A program made the translations under genes and the position numbers. Under the pieces are notes generated by a model. It ran no database searches, was not told the origin of the DNA, and worked only from the letters and a program-made list of their open reading frames with translations. From Berghia stephanieae (Eukaryota; Mollusca; Gastropoda; Nudibranchia; Aeolidiidae), in assembly GCA_034508935.3 (NCBI GenBank), contig CM067444.1:343381-407380 (forward strand): DNA of 64,000 nucleotides, given 5' to 3'. How positions within the stretch are numbered: position 1 is the first letter of the stretch; each line of letters opens with the position of its first letter. This document shows positions 1 through 11,517 of the stretch, one piece after another.

Positions 1-162
1 GGCCGTAATACTTATTTTGTTTGTAGTGGTAAATGCTCTTGTCGCAATTTTGTTTCGTGTCAGTTGACATGTAGGCATTTGATAACTGTCAGGCTTTTAT
101 TACAGCAAAAACTGTTTGTTGTGGATGAGGTACTGGTGAGGTTTTTGTTTCGTGTCAGGTGA
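1..162 (+). pseudogene. SWIM zinc-finger-like coding fragment, 5' end off window
   Basis: Frame 1 is open from the first base to a TGA at 160-162. It carries a C-x-C-x9-C-x-H pattern (CSCRNFVSCQLTCRH, about residues 12-26), the signature of a SWIM zinc finger, a DNA- or protein-binding module found in MULE-type transposases and ZSWIM proteins. The following residues (LITVRLLLQQ...VVDE) resemble the stretch that usually follows SWIM in those families. Only about 53 residues are visible, so the parent protein cannot be named. The coding stretch from about base 48 onward recurs in tandem downstream, so the reading frame is broken up there. It could be a host ZSWIM-like exon or the tail of a DNA transposon. 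The motif is seen directly; the family assignment is inference. Confidence 0.4.
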
Positions 163-257
163 CATGTAGGCATTTGATAACTGTCAGGCTTTTATTACAG
201 CAGAGACTGTTGTGGATGAGGTACTGGTGAGGTTTTTGTTTCGTGTCAGTTGACATG

Positions 258-789
258 TTTGTTTGTTTGTTGTTGTTTTTAAGGGTTTTACGGCGCTTGC
301 AACACATTTAGGTTATATCAGCGCCAGTAAAAAGGAAGAAAATGGGATAGTAAAAAGTTCTAGAATTACAATTGAAGCATCCAAGAGAAAGTAAGACATA
401 GGGGAACTGGGAACAAATAGGGATCAGATGTAGATTCCAAGAGCATACCACCAATGTACTTAGTTTGAGATCACCTATAAGTCTCATCCGTACACAAGCA
501 CAAAATCCAACAAAGAGGAATACACTCAAATGCTTACATTAATACATTAAAAAATAACAAATATACTAATACATAACAGAGAGATGATTTACAAGGAAAA
601 AAATATCATCTCCCAAAACAATAACTATGCATTTGACTGTTTCCCTCCCAGCCAGGACTCCGACCAGGGCCAAGAAAAAAACCAAGTAATCTCAATTCCA
701 AGACAAAGACAGAAAGCATGTTGGAAAACAGATATAAGGGGATAGAAGACACAGTGTGTACCTCCCTGCCCGCTATGGGAGGTCAGGAT
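258..789 (-). mobile_element. F1 retroposon, full copy with 11-bp target duplication
   Basis: A complete copy of the ~530-bp F1 family, sense strand minus. The flanks CAGTTGACATG at 247-257 and 790-800 are a perfect 11-bp target-site duplication, as expected for target-primed reverse transcription. In sense orientation it begins near CTGACCTCCCATAGTGGG and ends in a hairpin (GGCGCT...AGCGCC) followed by a CAAA-rich tail. No tRNA-like promoter boxes were recognised. Repeated short open frames are not obviously coding. Other copies lie near 2.4-3.5, 4.2-4.7, 9.0-9.5, 18.4-19.6 and 50.9-51.4 kb. Confidence 0.85.
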
Positions 790-898
790 CAGTTGACATG
801 TAGGCATTTGATAACTGTCAGGCATTTATTACAGCAGAAACTGTTTGTTGTGGATGAGGTACCGGTGAGGTTTTTGTTTCGTGTCAGTTGACATGTAG

Positions 899-2003
899 TA
901 GGCATCCTTCCGTCTCAAGAGACGATGGTTTGCGCCCTGTATGGCTTTAGTCTCATCAGTCCTGTTGAGAGCAACGACGGGTGTGACTCAGCAGACCAAT
1001 CCTTGCATGGCAGTCTCTACCGCAGTTGCACACGTAGTTTGACTGTGTGTTTGGTATTTGGATCTGCTGCCTCTCTTTCCTCCTTGTTCTCCTCTCCTCA
1101 AACTTCATCTTTCTCCTCTCCTCACCCCTCTTCACTCCCTCCATCACCGCATATCTACAGCCGCTGCTGCGGTCGTCAGCAAGCGACTCCCAGTCCAGGT
1201 GTTTTGAGTCGATGCCTGTCAATTTCATGTCTCGTTTGCAGACATCATAGAAGCGCAGAGCTGGACGGCCAGTTGGTCGCCGTCCAGAAGCTAGTTCACC
1301 GTACATGATGTCTTTGGGTATGCGTCCATCGTCCATCCTGTGTACGTGACCAAGCCATCGCAAACGTCGCTGGCAGAGCATGAGATGCATAGGCTACTGA
1401 GGGAGTTCGCTCTTTCTAACACTGCATTGTTAGTGAGTCTGTCCTGCCACCTGATGCCTAGGATTCGTCGTAGACAGCGAATGTGGAAGTTTTCCAGGCG
1501 GTTCTCCTGTCTGTCATATGTTGTCCAGGATTCACTGCCATACAGTAGGCTACTGAGTACACATGCCTGGTATACTCTGAGTTTGGTGTTCAAAGTGAGT
1601 TGTTGTTGTTGGTCCACACTCTCTTGCTCAATTGTGCCATGACAGCGGCAGCTTTGGCGATGCGCTTGTCTAATTCTGCATCAAGTGAGAGGTTGCTGGT
1701 GATGGTTGTGCCCAGGTATGTGAAGTGATCAGTGACTTCTAGGTCCTCGTTGTCAATGTAAATTGCTGGTATAGAGGGGACATCCTGACAAATTACATTT
1801 ATTGTTTTCTTGATGCTGATCGTCAGCCCGAATTCCCTGCATGCGTGGGAAAACCTGTCCATCAGCCGTTGGAGGTCTTCCTCGGTATGCGCGCATAGAG
1901 CTGCATCATCTGCAAATAGCATTTCCCTTATGAGGACTGTGCGGACGTTGGTCTTTGCTCTCAGCCGTGCCAGATTGAACAGCTTCCCATCACTTCTAGG
2001 CAT
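899..2003 (-). mobile_element. LINE fragment, 5'-truncated, reverse transcriptase C-terminal half
   Basis: On the minus strand three adjacent frames show the FADDA catalytic motif of non-LTR reverse transcriptases (near 1900), then YLGTTI, then LLYGSESW, RRILGIRW, and RRLRWLGHVHRM with a GRRPTGRPALRF stretch, and finally a C-terminal C2H2-like finger (CNCGRDCHARIGLLSHTRRC, about 965-1025). This is the layout of the RT tail of RTE/CR1-like LINEs. Passing between frames needs at least two shifts, so the copy is dead. It is inserted in the tandem unit; TAGGCAT occurs at both ends (899-905, 1997-2003), consistent with a short target duplication. Confidence 0.85.
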
Positions 2004-2124
2004 TTGATAACTGTCAGGCATTTATTACAGCAAAAACTGTTTGTTGTGGATGAGGTACTGGTGAGGTTTTTGTTTCGTGTCAGTTGACATGTAGGCATTT
2101 GATAACTGTCAGGCATTTATTACA

Positions 2125-2325
2125 GCAGAAACCGGTGAGGTTTTTGCTTTCAACCTACGTTTTGGAATCAGAAAGTACTCAATCTGTAGGAACTATAAAT
2201 GTCATAAACATCCTCATGAACATTTTTATCAAGTGAAGAAGCTTTTGCTTGAAATGACAGATGTGTGCTCAGGTTTAAGTATGGATGGCTTTAATGAAGG
2301 ATACCATTTTTTATCCACTCTTTAA
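2125..2325 (+). pseudogene. Unassigned open stretch following the last tandem unit
   Basis: An open frame continues from the last ~95-bp unit to TAA at 2323-2325 and contains a Cys/His-spaced stretch (CRNYKCHKHPHEHFY). It may be the C-terminal part of the same protein as the SWIM-like fragment at 1-162, because the tandem unit lies between them. No family was recognised and no splice sites were established. Treat as a coding remnant at best. Confidence 0.2.
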
Positions 2326-2343
2326 AAAAATAAAAAAAGAGAT

Positions 2344-2420
2344 AAAATATTCCCTCTATTCATCCCATATGGGAAATTTTTCTCTTGGGTCTATTCCAAG
2401 GGAAGACTGGAATAATATCG
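2344..2420. repeat. Fragment of repeat family R3
   Basis: The stretch with TATTCATCCCATATGGGAAA and GGGTCTATTCCAAGGGAAGA matches the longer sequence at 52950-53160 (TTATTCATCCCCAAGGGGAA, same second motif). It is an interspersed family of unknown class; only two copies are seen here. Confidence 0.55.
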
Positions 2421-3530
2421 GTTCTATCAGCACCAGTGAAAAGGAAGAAAATTAGATAGAAAAAATGGTTTTACAATGAAAAGGACATAAGAAAAAGTAA
2501 GACAAAGGGGAATTGTTTAAATAAGGAACATATATAGATTCCAAGAGCATACTATCAGTGTACTTAGTTTGATGGGTTTTTTTTGTTGTTTTTTTTAAAG
2601 GTTTTACGGCACTTGCAACACATTTAGGTTATATCAGCGCCAGTAAAAAGGAAGAAAATGGGATAGTAAAAAGCTCTAGAATTACAATTAAAGCACCCAG
2701 AAAAAGTTTTTTTTTGTTTTTGTTTTTAGGGATTTTACGGTACTTGCAACACATTTAGGTTATATCAGCGCCAGTATAAAGGATGAAAATGGGATAGTAA
2801 AAAGTTCTATAATTACAATCAAAGCACCCAAGAGAAAGTAAGACAAAGGGGAACTGGGAACAAATAGGGATCAAATGTAGATTCCAAGAACATACCACCA
2901 ATGTGTTTAGTTTGAGATCACCTATAAGTCTCATCCGGACACAAGCACAAAATCAAACACAAAGGAATACACTCAAATGCTTACATTAAACATTCAAAAG
3001 AACAAATATAATAATACTAACAGAGAGATGATTTACAAGGAAAAATATATCATCTCCCAAACCAATAACTATGCATTTGACTGTTTCCCTCCAAGCTAGG
3101 ACTCCGGCCAGGGCCAGGACAAAACCAAGTAATCTCATTCCAAGACAAAGACAGAAAGCATGTTGGAGAACAGATATAAGGGGATAGAAGACACAGTATG
3201 TACCCTCATGCCCACTATGGGAGGTCAGGAACCCCACCCAGTACTATTTGAGATCATCCAAGACTCTCATCCATACACAAGCACAAGAACCCACTAAGAG
3301 GAATACACTCAAATGTTTACAAATCATATGTTCATTTTTTTTTTTTTTAATACAGTAACAGAGAAATGATTTACAAGGAAAACAGTATCATCTCCCAAAA
3401 CTATAACTATACATTCAACTGTTTCCCTCTCAGCCGGGTATCCGGCTACGGTCAGGACAAACCTAAATAATCTCATTCCAAGATAAAGACAGAGAGCTGT
3501 TGGAAAACAGATAAAGGGGGATAAAAGACA
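2415..3530 (-). mobile_element. Nested stack of F1 retroposons
   Basis: An older F1 copy (2415-2571 continuing at about 3245-3530) is split by younger F1 material. The younger block has two heads: a truncated head at 2575-2710 and a full copy at about 2712-3244. Around the split the older copy repeats GTACTTAGTTTGA / GTACTATTTGAGA, a diverged target duplication. This gives a relative age order within the family: at least three insertion events in 1.1 kb. Confidence 0.7.
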
Positions 3531-3532
3531 CA

Positions 3533-3770
3533 GTAAGTACCTCCCTGCCCACTGTGGAGGTAGGGAACCCCACCCAGAAAGACACAGTAAGTACCTCCCT
3601 GCCCACTGTGGAGGTAGGGAACCCCACCCAGAAACACACAGTAAGTACCTCCCTGCCCACTGTGGAGGTAGGGAACCCCACCCAGAAAGACACAGTAAGT
3701 ACCTCCCTGCCCACTGTGGAGGTAGGGAACCCCACCCAGAAAGACGCAGTAAGTACCTCCCTGCCCACTA
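3533..3770. repeat. 54-bp minisatellite born in an F1 5' end, five copies
   Basis: GTAAGTACCTCCCTGCCCAC recurs every 54 bp from about 3533. The unit is the 5' end of F1 (on the minus strand), so the retroposon end was amplified after insertion. The unit length is a multiple of three, which creates open frames on both strands that are not genes. Confidence 0.9.
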
Positions 3771-4168
3771 TGGATTGTCAAAAACCCCATCCAGAGCTCC
3801 TGCCAAAATCACAAGCACAGATAAACGGACCATTTTACGCAGTTTAACAACTTCATAAATTCATAGAGAGGCTCATTGTCTCCAATATTTAATCAAATCA
3901 AATAAACATAATATGCGGTAGTGATAAGTGCTGGAATGAAATCTTAGAAATGCTTCTAAACTTTTCCTAAATAAACTTTATTATTTTTTTAATTGAAAGG
4001 GTCATTTCCTATGCCTTACATTAAAATACAAACACCAATTTTTCTGGAAATACTAAAAATAACTACTTTTGTCTGGTTTTTTTTTTTTTTTTTTTTTTTT
4101 TGTTTTTTTTATTTAATCCTTACCGAATCCAATTGTATAAAATCAATAAATCAATAAATAGAATAATT

Positions 4169-4691
4169 GTTTTGTTTTTAAGGGTTTTACGGCGCTTGTA
4201 ACACTTTAAGGTCATATCAGCGCCAGTAAAAAGGAAGAAAATGGGATAGTAAAAAGTTCTAGAATTACAATAAAGCATCCAAGAAAAGGGAAGACAAAGG
4301 GGAATTGGTTCAAATAAGAAACAGGTGTAGATTCCAAAAGCACTCTATCAAAGTACTTAGTTTGAGATCACTAAAAGTCTCATCCAGACACAAGCACAGG
4401 TCCCCGCTAAGAGGAACACACTCAAATGTTTTACAAATCATATATAATATAAAGAAAGCACAATACAGTGCATAACAGAGAGATGATTTACAATGAAAAA
4501 AATATCATCTCCAAAACTAACTATACATTCGACTGTTTCCCTCTCAGCCAGGGCATCTGACCAGGACCAGGACAAAACCAAGTAATCTCATTCCAAGATA
4601 AAGACAGAAAGCATGTTGGAAAACAGATATAAGGGGATAGAAGACACAATATGTCCTCCCTGCCCACTATGAGAGGTCAGGATCCCCACCC
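4169..4691 (-). mobile_element. F1 retroposon with 13-bp target duplication
   Basis: A full-length F1 copy, sense strand minus, flanked by AAATAGAATAATT at 4156-4168 and 4692-4704. The hairpin end (GTTTTACGGCGCTTG...ATCAGCGCCAGTAAAA) is intact. Confidence 0.85.
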
Positions 4692-4704
4692 AAATAGAAT
4701 AATT

Positions 4705-5120
4705 AAGTGCGTTTATATCATAATCCCAACCAGGGCTGAGGCAAATCCATTTTACATCTCACCCCTCAAAAAGGACAGATGACCACAAAGATGGGAGAAT
4801 TGTGACACAAGGATAGCAGGAAAGAAGAGTTGTGAAGGTGAATCACACTCAAATGTTTACAAGAAATGTTAAAAACAAAACAAAAATACAACTATCATAG
4901 CTATCAGAATATAATAGAGAATAATTTACTAGGAAAAAAAATCACCTCCAAAAACAAAATATATACATTTGACTGTTTCTCTCACAGCCAAGAACTCCAG
5001 CAAGGGCCAGGACAAAACCGGGACAGATACATAGCGAGCGCCATCCTGCCCACAATGGGAGGTCAAAATATCCCAGCCAGACCTATGGATTCTATAATAT
5101 ATGACTTACCCTCCCAGAAT
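4705..5120 (-). mobile_element. Diverged F1-related retroposon
   Basis: The order of motifs matches F1 (ACTCAAATGTTTACA, ATTTGACTGTTTCTCTCACA, CAAGGGCCAGGACAAAACC, CTGCCCACAATGGGAGGTCA) with many substitutions and a different left part. It is an older subfamily member or a chimera. Confidence 0.55.
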
Positions 5121-5160
5121 GTCGAGATGACCTAGATGATCAAAATGAAGTGAAGAAATA

Positions 5161-5494
5161 TTTGTTTGTTTGTTGCTTTAGGTCTCTTCCAACACAATTG
5201 AGGTTATATGAGAGACCGTTGAAACAAAAAAACAAGCAATCTAACAAAAATAGTACAAATGTAAATCAAAATCATAACCTAAAGATATCATAAGCTAAAT
5301 TATAAATAACCAAGAACAAACAGGCAGAAGATTTACAGAAAAAAAAATATTCCCTGTCAAAAATACAATCACAAACCAAAGAAGCAGGATAGGCTAGTAA
5401 AGAGAAGAAGAAACGACATCACTATCGGATCGTACACCCATGCGAACATCATAGGTATATGATTCAAGGGTGATGCTCCCATCCAACCACCCGC
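5161..5494 (-). mobile_element. F2 retroposon with 12-bp target duplication
   Basis: A complete F2 copy, sense strand minus, flanked by AGTGAAGAAATA at 5149-5160 and 5495-5506. Sense order: 5' GCGGGTGGTTGGATGGGAGC, an AT-rich body, 3' hairpin GGTCTCT...AGAGACC, then TAAAGCAACAAACAAACAAA. It is nearly identical to the other five copies. No A/B-box promoter of tRNA type was found. Confidence 0.9.
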
Positions 5495-5694
5495 AGTGAA
5501 GAAATAAGAACTTGAGTTAAGTCAATATGATTTATCGACAGCAATGAAAATAGTTTCAGAAAATGACAAAAACATTTTGACTTTTCAATGACTTTTCGAG
5601 ATTTCGTTCACCCCGATACAATACCATTGTGAGGCAGTGAGTAATATATGTACGTAACGAATACACAAGTTTCATGTATCACACATCACAATTC

Positions 5695-5960
5695 CAAGTA
5701 TTGCTTTACGTACTTTAAGGCCATATCAGCAACAGAGGGAGGAAAAAATAATACATGTCAGAAGAAAAAAACTGTATCGATCAAGTGGTGCTTGTTTCAT
5801 TTTGAAACAAAAATGAATGAATATAAAACTAAGTAATTTCATTCCAAGACAAAGACAGAAAGCAATTGGAAAACAGATATAGGGGGATAGAAGACACAGC
5901 AACGACCTCCCTGCCCACTATGGGAGGTCAGAAACCCCACCCAGAACTATGGGAGGACTA
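5695..5960 (-). mobile_element. Internally deleted F1-like remnant
   Basis: It holds a degraded hairpin end (TTTACGTACTTTAAGGCCATATCAGC) and, after a deletion, the F1 5' end (TTCCAAGACAAAGACAGAAA ... CTGCCCACTATGGGAGGTCA). The 5' motif is partly repeated at about 5945. Confidence 0.55.
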
Positions 5961-6459
5961 AAGACCCAAACCAGATTTAAATAAATTAAAACAAAACAAA
6001 AACAAAACAAAAACAACAAAGAATTTAAAATCTTAAAAAATCATATCTACGATCTGAAATCATATCAAACAATAACAAGGTTTATGTCGAAATATGACAT
6101 AATGTTAGTTGCTATATAATAGCATACACAGTGGATTTGACCTTTGACACAAAGGCATTGGCACTTCAGGTCAACCCAGGACTGATTGGAAATTAAACAA
6201 ACTTAATATCCTTAATTCATAAATGAATAGAAAACTCATTTTTCGTGTTAACATTCTCCTCTTTCAACAATGACAACAATAGGTGAAATCTAAATAAATA
6301 TAAATATATATAACAAAATGGAATATATATATTTCTACGTCATTAGAAATAATATTGACGACCGTTGTTACTGGCGCTATAAATGACGATGACAATTAAT
6401 AAGACAAAAATGCGTTCTACTATCAAAACTTAATTCTTCCACATCATGTTATAATATAT

Positions 6460-6559
6460 ATATACACCCAGCCATTCAAAACACACCCTGTTATTATATA
6501 TATACACTCTACCATTCAAAACACGCCCTGTTATTATATATATATATTAATATATATTA

Positions 6560-6596
<37 letters not shown>

Positions 6597-7078
6597 TCTG
6601 CCACTCAAAACACACCGTGTTATTATATATATACACTCTACCATTCAAAACACGCCCTGTTATTATATATATACACACTCTGCCATTCAAAACACACATG
6701 TGTTATTATATATAATACACTCTACCATTCAAAACACGCCCTGTTATTATATATATACACTCTCTGCCATTCAAAACACGCCCTGTTATTATATATATAC
6801 ACTCTCTGCCATTCAAAACACGCCCTGTTATTATATATATACACTCTCTGCCATTCAAAACACGTCCTGTTATTATATATATACACTCTCTGCCATTCAA
6901 AACACGCCCTGTTTTTATATATATACACTCTCTGCCATTCAAAACACGCCCTGTTATTATATATATACACTCTCTGCCATTCAAAACACGCCCTGTTATT
7001 ATATATATACACTCTCTGCCATTCAAAACACCCTGTTATTATATATATACACTCTCTGCCATTCAAAACACACTGTGT

Positions 7079-7113
<35 letters not shown>

Positions 7114-7165
7114 TATATAATATTATATATATATATATATATATACACTCTACCATTCAAAACAA
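6460..7165. repeat. 42-bp AT-rich minisatellite with embedded (TA)n
   Basis: About 16 copies of a unit containing CCATTCAAAACACGCCCTG and TTATTATATATATACACTCT. The repeat is regular at 42 bp between about 6725 and 7060, flanked by expanded (TA)n tracts. Open frames on both strands come from the unit length being divisible by three. Confidence 0.9.
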
Positions 7166-7660
7166 TAACTAATTTGCCAGTGAACAATAACCACAGCCCC
7201 ATTTCATGACAATGAATTATGTGCATCACAATTTATAAATTAAAAAAGAAGGCATATTTGAATTCAATGACCGGTCAAAACTGATAATACAGATTTAATT
7301 TTTTTTAAACTATCTTTATCTTACTTAAATTAAATGGAATATAAATTAAAGCACAAAATGTTTCAATCCTGACTTTCTTCACAAAAATCCCCAAAACACT
7401 TGAGAATATCAGCAAAAGAATAAAATATTTCTACCTTTATTTTTCTTTATTTAAAAAAAAAAACCTTTCATTTTATTCCTAACAAAACAAAACAAAAATT
7501 CAAAACAAAATCTCAAAATATGTGTTAATAAATAAAATACATCTATCTATCCCTTATTTAATTTTTAAAAAACAGAAATCAACCGATGTGTATCAGTCGA
7601 TACCAAAGAGTAAAAAATTAGCCTTTTCTGGTCAAATACCCTTGGCTCGGCAATCCATGA
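7166..7660. other. AT-rich stretch with no recognised gene
   Basis: Only AT-rich single-copy-looking sequence and A-rich runs are seen. A short open frame at 7522-7746 overlaps the start of the next SINE and is not supported. Confidence 0.5.
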
Positions 7661-7850
7661 AGGAACACAATAATAGTAATAGTCCATCAAACAACGGCCT
7701 GATATCAACAGGAATCAACCTTGTTGTCCAATGTGAGCAAATTTAGGGTTAATAATCTTGCCCGATGAAAGATAAAAATTGAAGCACCTGAAGCAGGGCT
7801 TGAACCTGGTACCTTCTGGGTGACAATGCAATGCCTTAATCGATGTTGCT
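7660..7850 (-). mobile_element. tRNA-derived SINE, minus orientation (family T3)
   Basis: It shares AACAGGAATCA, TGTTGTCCAA, GAGCAAAT, AATCTTGCCC and the antisense B-box-like GGCTTGAACCTGGTACCTTC with a second copy at 59980-60160. On the minus strand the head reads as a tRNA-like promoter (GGTACCAGGTTCAAGCC). Confidence 0.6.
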
Positions 7851-7854
7851 ACAG

Positions 7855-8010
7855 GGTCGTGGATAGCTCATACGGTAGAGTCACAATCTCCCCAGCCAGG
7901 CAGAGTTGTCGTACCAGTAAGGTCGTGGGTTCGAGCCCCCATCACCACCGGGAAGTTTTTATTCTCTGTAGTCTTCTGGCACTTTCCTACGCACTTCATT
8001 TCTTGAAAAT
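7855..8010 (+). mobile_element. tRNA-derived SINE head (family T2)
   Basis: A-box-like TAGCTCATACGGTAGAG and B-box GGTTCGAGCCC are in tRNA spacing, followed by GCACTTTCC...CTTCATTTCTTG, which recurs at 20145-20230. It is a SINE head rather than a tRNA gene: there is no acceptor-stem pairing and the body continues as SINE. Confidence 0.6.
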
Positions 8011-8159
8011 AGTCGGCATCCTCTGTTTTCCTTTCCTTGGCATTGTCTTCTTCTTAAAAGGTCTACAATCTTTTCAATTTTCACAATTTGAGACAGATTT
8101 CTCTCTTCAAATTAAATATAATATTTTTTACTATCAGGTCCTCATGAACAAAAGAGGAG

Positions 8160-8583
8160 AAATAAAAAAGAGATCAGACAGACATCAGACATCAGACAGA
8201 CATCAGACAGACATCAGACATCAGACATGTACCAAAAGTTAGGAGACACGTCATAGACATCCAGCTGCTTCCTGTGAATCAAAATGTCCCTTTTTGTCGA
8301 GGACATCTCTTTGGTCAGATGACCAGTCTATAAAATAGTGGAAATTTGAGACCCAATAAAATATATAAAAATGCAAGATTGTGATCTTCAGCCCATCGTG
8401 TAAATGCTGAAAACAGTTAATGCCTAATTTGGAAATGCTGCACAGTCAAAGACTCTTCTCACACACACACACACACACATACACACACACACACACCTCC
8501 CTTTTGTAAGTTGATTCCGAGATGTAGTTACATCATAAGCAACCAAAATCTTTTTGGAAAGAGGGGGGGGGGGGGGGGGGGGG
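8160..8583. repeat. Microsatellites: CAGACAT-type repeats, (AC)n, poly-G
   Basis: CAGACAT/CAGACAGACAT repeats at about 8167-8229, (AC)n at 8460-8496, and a run of about 20 G at 8564-8583. No gene is seen between 8240 and 9000. Confidence 0.85.
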
Positions 8584-9003
8584 TTGACTGTACTGTAAAA
8601 TGATTATTTTTTGGGAAGATAATGCAGTGAGAAAATAAACTTATAATGTTAATTTTCTATAAAACAAATTTGTAAACTAAAAAAAACGTAATACGTAAAA
8701 CTTCCAAAAAGATAAATAAATACGTACATCATTAATAACTTAGTAAATAAATACATCTTTGAATAAATAAAGCTGAAAATAAAATGAACATTTGAGCAAC
8801 AAGTTTATCTCACTCCAGCTGATTTTTATATCGTAGAATAGTGAATTACTCACTGCCTAAACTCAGCTGTAGCCGAAGAGACAAGTCTTAACGAGGGAAA
8901 CAAATTGTGTTCATTTCTTTATCTTTATGCTTGGATCAGATGAACAAGGAAAGCCCATCCTAATATCTATATATACTACGGAATAGTGACCCAAATATAA
9001 TTT

Positions 9004-9543
9004 GTTTGTTGTTTTAAGGGTTTTACGGCGCTTGCAACACATTTAGGTTATATCAGCGTCAGTAAAAAGGAAGAAAATGGGATAGTAAAAAGTTCTAGAA
9101 TTACAATTAAAGCACCCAAGAAAAAGTAAGACATATGGGGAACTGGGAACAAATAGGGATCAGATGTAGATTCCAAGAGCATACCACCAATGTACTTCAT
9201 TTGAGATCACCTATAAGTCTCATCCAGACACAAGCACAAAATCCAACAAAGGGGAATACACTCAAATGCTTACATTATATATTGAAAATAATAAATATAA
9301 TAATACATAACAGAGAGATGATTTGCAAGGAAAAAAAATATCATCTTCCAAAACAATAACTATGCATTTGACTGTTTCCCTCCCAGCTAGGACTCCGGCC
9401 AGGGCCAGGGCAAAACCAAGTAATCTCATTCCAAGACAAGACAGAAAGCATGTTAGAAAACAGTTATAAGGGGATAGAAGACACAGTATATACCCCCCTG
9501 CCCACTATGGGAGGTCAGGAACCCCCCCCCCCCTCCCCCCCAG
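9004..9543 (-). mobile_element. F1 retroposon with near-perfect target duplication
   Basis: Full-length F1 copy, sense minus, flanked by AATATAATTT (left, about 8994) and AATATAGTTT (right, about 9545). Its 5' end has gained a poly-C stretch. Confidence 0.8.
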
Positions 9544-9589
9544 CAATATAGTTTGACCATTGACACTGTAGAGATAGCTTGTAGTTGTT

Positions 9590-9792
9590 AGTAGGTTGGA
9601 ACACTATAGAACACTATTACACAGAGCATCCGGGAGACCAAATCATTGTCTATGTTCAAGAAATCCTTGAAAACAGTCTTTTTTTGATGTCATGTACTTT
9701 CTATATTGTTTTGTGTTGATGTAAAATGCCAAGAGCCTCATGGTTGAGGATACTATGCGCTCTATAAGAGTCTATGATTATCATTATTATTA

Positions 9793-9823
<31 letters not shown>

Positions 9824-9840
9824 AATCATTATTATTTAAT
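9590..9840 (+). mobile_element. CR1/L2-like LINE 3' end with (ATT)n tail
   Basis: A degraded RT C-terminus (KSLSMFKKSLKTVFF-like) is followed by a short 3' UTR with ATACTATGCGCTCTATAAGA and an (ATT)n tail at 9780-9835, as in CR1/L2 LINEs. Confidence 0.55.
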
Positions 9841-11505
9841 ATAATGATCATAGAGAAGACATATAATTGAAAGTAGATAGGCTTTCAATAACCATCTGTT
9901 TTGTGAATGCAAAATTTTGTTATTATTGTTAGGTAGGGAAATAGTCTTATATTGGATCTGAATTGTGCGATATCTCATGATCCAAAAGCGTTCAACATTA
10001 TCGTGACCTTGACAAACATGTTTAAATGACACAGTTAATATAGTCATAATTAATATTTAATTTTGACATTGGCGTGTTGTTATTAACCTTTGATCTTTGA
10101 CAATGACCTTCATCAATTGCTTGAATTTCATGTTGACATTTACTCAAGAAAAGGAGATGTAACGGTATTGATTTCATTTACTTTGACTGCTATGACTGTT
10201 GTACTACTGTATAGTAAATATTTGGCTTTGTATTTAAACTGATCAAAGAGACAAGATAAAATAATCATAGATAATCTAATGGAGCCATGGAGCCATGGCT
10301 ATCCATGTCTTAGCTATTTAACAGAAAGGCTCTTATTTTGAAACTTCTGACTTCCAAAATTGATTTACAAATAATCTGTATTTGATTTTCAAAAACTTCC
10401 TAGAATAAAACCGGTTACAACCAAAAAATGACAACTTATTCCTTGATTTATATGAATTCACGTTTGACAACGGATGGATGAGAGTCAATTTGGTAACAGA
10501 TCAATTTCTGAGTAAAGTGACAGCATAATTTATTTTCACAAATTTTCTTTAAAAAGTTTGGTTACAAAATATAAATCTGGAAGAAAAAGAAAAATAAATA
10601 AATCAGAATTCTACAGAGTTTTTATCTTTGCTCCCAGCCCTTCCCCATGCCCCAATCTCTATCTCCCCAACCAATTCATCCGTGAAAGTAGCATGTCGGG
10701 GATAAACGTAACATTTGGATTTGAAAATAGTGTCACTATTGTTCAGTGTAAAATACTGGGTAATGATAATTATGAACTATGAGACAGCTTGACTATGTCA
10801 CAACCTTTTTTAAAAAACGAGAAACATTGAAATTTTTGTCTACAATAATAAAATGGTATTCCAGACTTAAATTCAAATTGTTTTATGGAGTTATCTGGAA
10901 GTGTTTATCGAAAACGTTGGGTTGATAGATGAACAGAACAGACAAAATAATTTAAATTTTTTAATAAATAAAAAAGTTATGGCGATTTGAAAACGTAAAA
11001 TAAAGTGCATGTCTGCGCAATGCATAATATGCCATTTTTGAGACCTCACTGTAAGAAATGTAAACATCTAAGAACTGAAGGGATCACCTTGACAGAAAGC
11101 CTACTACCCAGACTCTTGGTCTAATTTTTTTCAGAGCCCAAAGAAACAAATTGGAAGAGTTATCGAGCCCCGAGAACTGAAGTTTTGCTATTTTGCGCAA
11201 TCAAGGGAAACAATCCCCTTTTCAACAAATTAAGCATTTTCAAAAATTCATAAAAATATAGCCAAAGGTAGTAGAAAGCTCAAAAATACCCCAAAATAAA
11301 CAGAAAATCAAAGACTTTGATTGAAAACCCAAATGAAATAAACAAACTTTTGAAATAAAATGAAATTTGAGGGCTATTATCGACAAATACCAAAATTCTG
11401 CAATTTAAAAATAAAATCATAAGAAAGTGTTTAACCTTCAATGTGCATCTAGAATTCACAAGCAAGGGATGGAACCATTGTGAAATAATTTTCTATAAAA
11501 ATCTT
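9841..11505. other. Intergenic stretch, nothing recognised
   Basis: No coding, RNA or repeat feature could be supported in this 1.6-kb AT-rich interval. Confidence 0.5.
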
Positions 11506-11517
11506 ATAATATTATTA

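Larger units (their letters stand above)
48..2140 (+). repeat. ~95-bp tandem unit amplified from the SWIM-like fragment, about five copies, interrupted twice
   Basis: A unit of about 95 bp (from TTTTTGTTTCGTGTCAGTTG to GAGGTACTGGTGAGG) starts near 48, 141, 232, 871 and 2067. The third copy is split by an F1 retroposon at 258-789. The fourth is split by a LINE fragment at about 900-1997. The last copy runs into new sequence at about 2140. Copies differ by a few substitutions and short deletions, so the amplification came before both insertions. Confidence 0.75.

Noticed and set aside
956-1390. Plus-strand frames at 925-1642
   Set aside because: They are antisense to the LINE RT fragment and lack any family resemblance.
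2986-3237. A conserved ~80-codon frame in F1 copies (HAFCLCLG...NHLSV)
   Set aside because: Open in some copies only, no domain, and ends vary; more likely chance openness of a retroposon body.
3463-3847. Open frames of about 100 codons on both strands
   Set aside because: They arise from the 54-bp minisatellite, whose unit is divisible by three; no start context or homology.
6700-7229. Several repeat-encoded frames of 68-144 codons
   Set aside because: Products of the 42-bp minisatellite and (TA)n tracts, open in multiple frames and both strands.
7855-7960. Functional tRNA gene
   Set aside because: A and B boxes are present but no full cloverleaf or acceptor stem was found, and the same head occurs in SINE copies.
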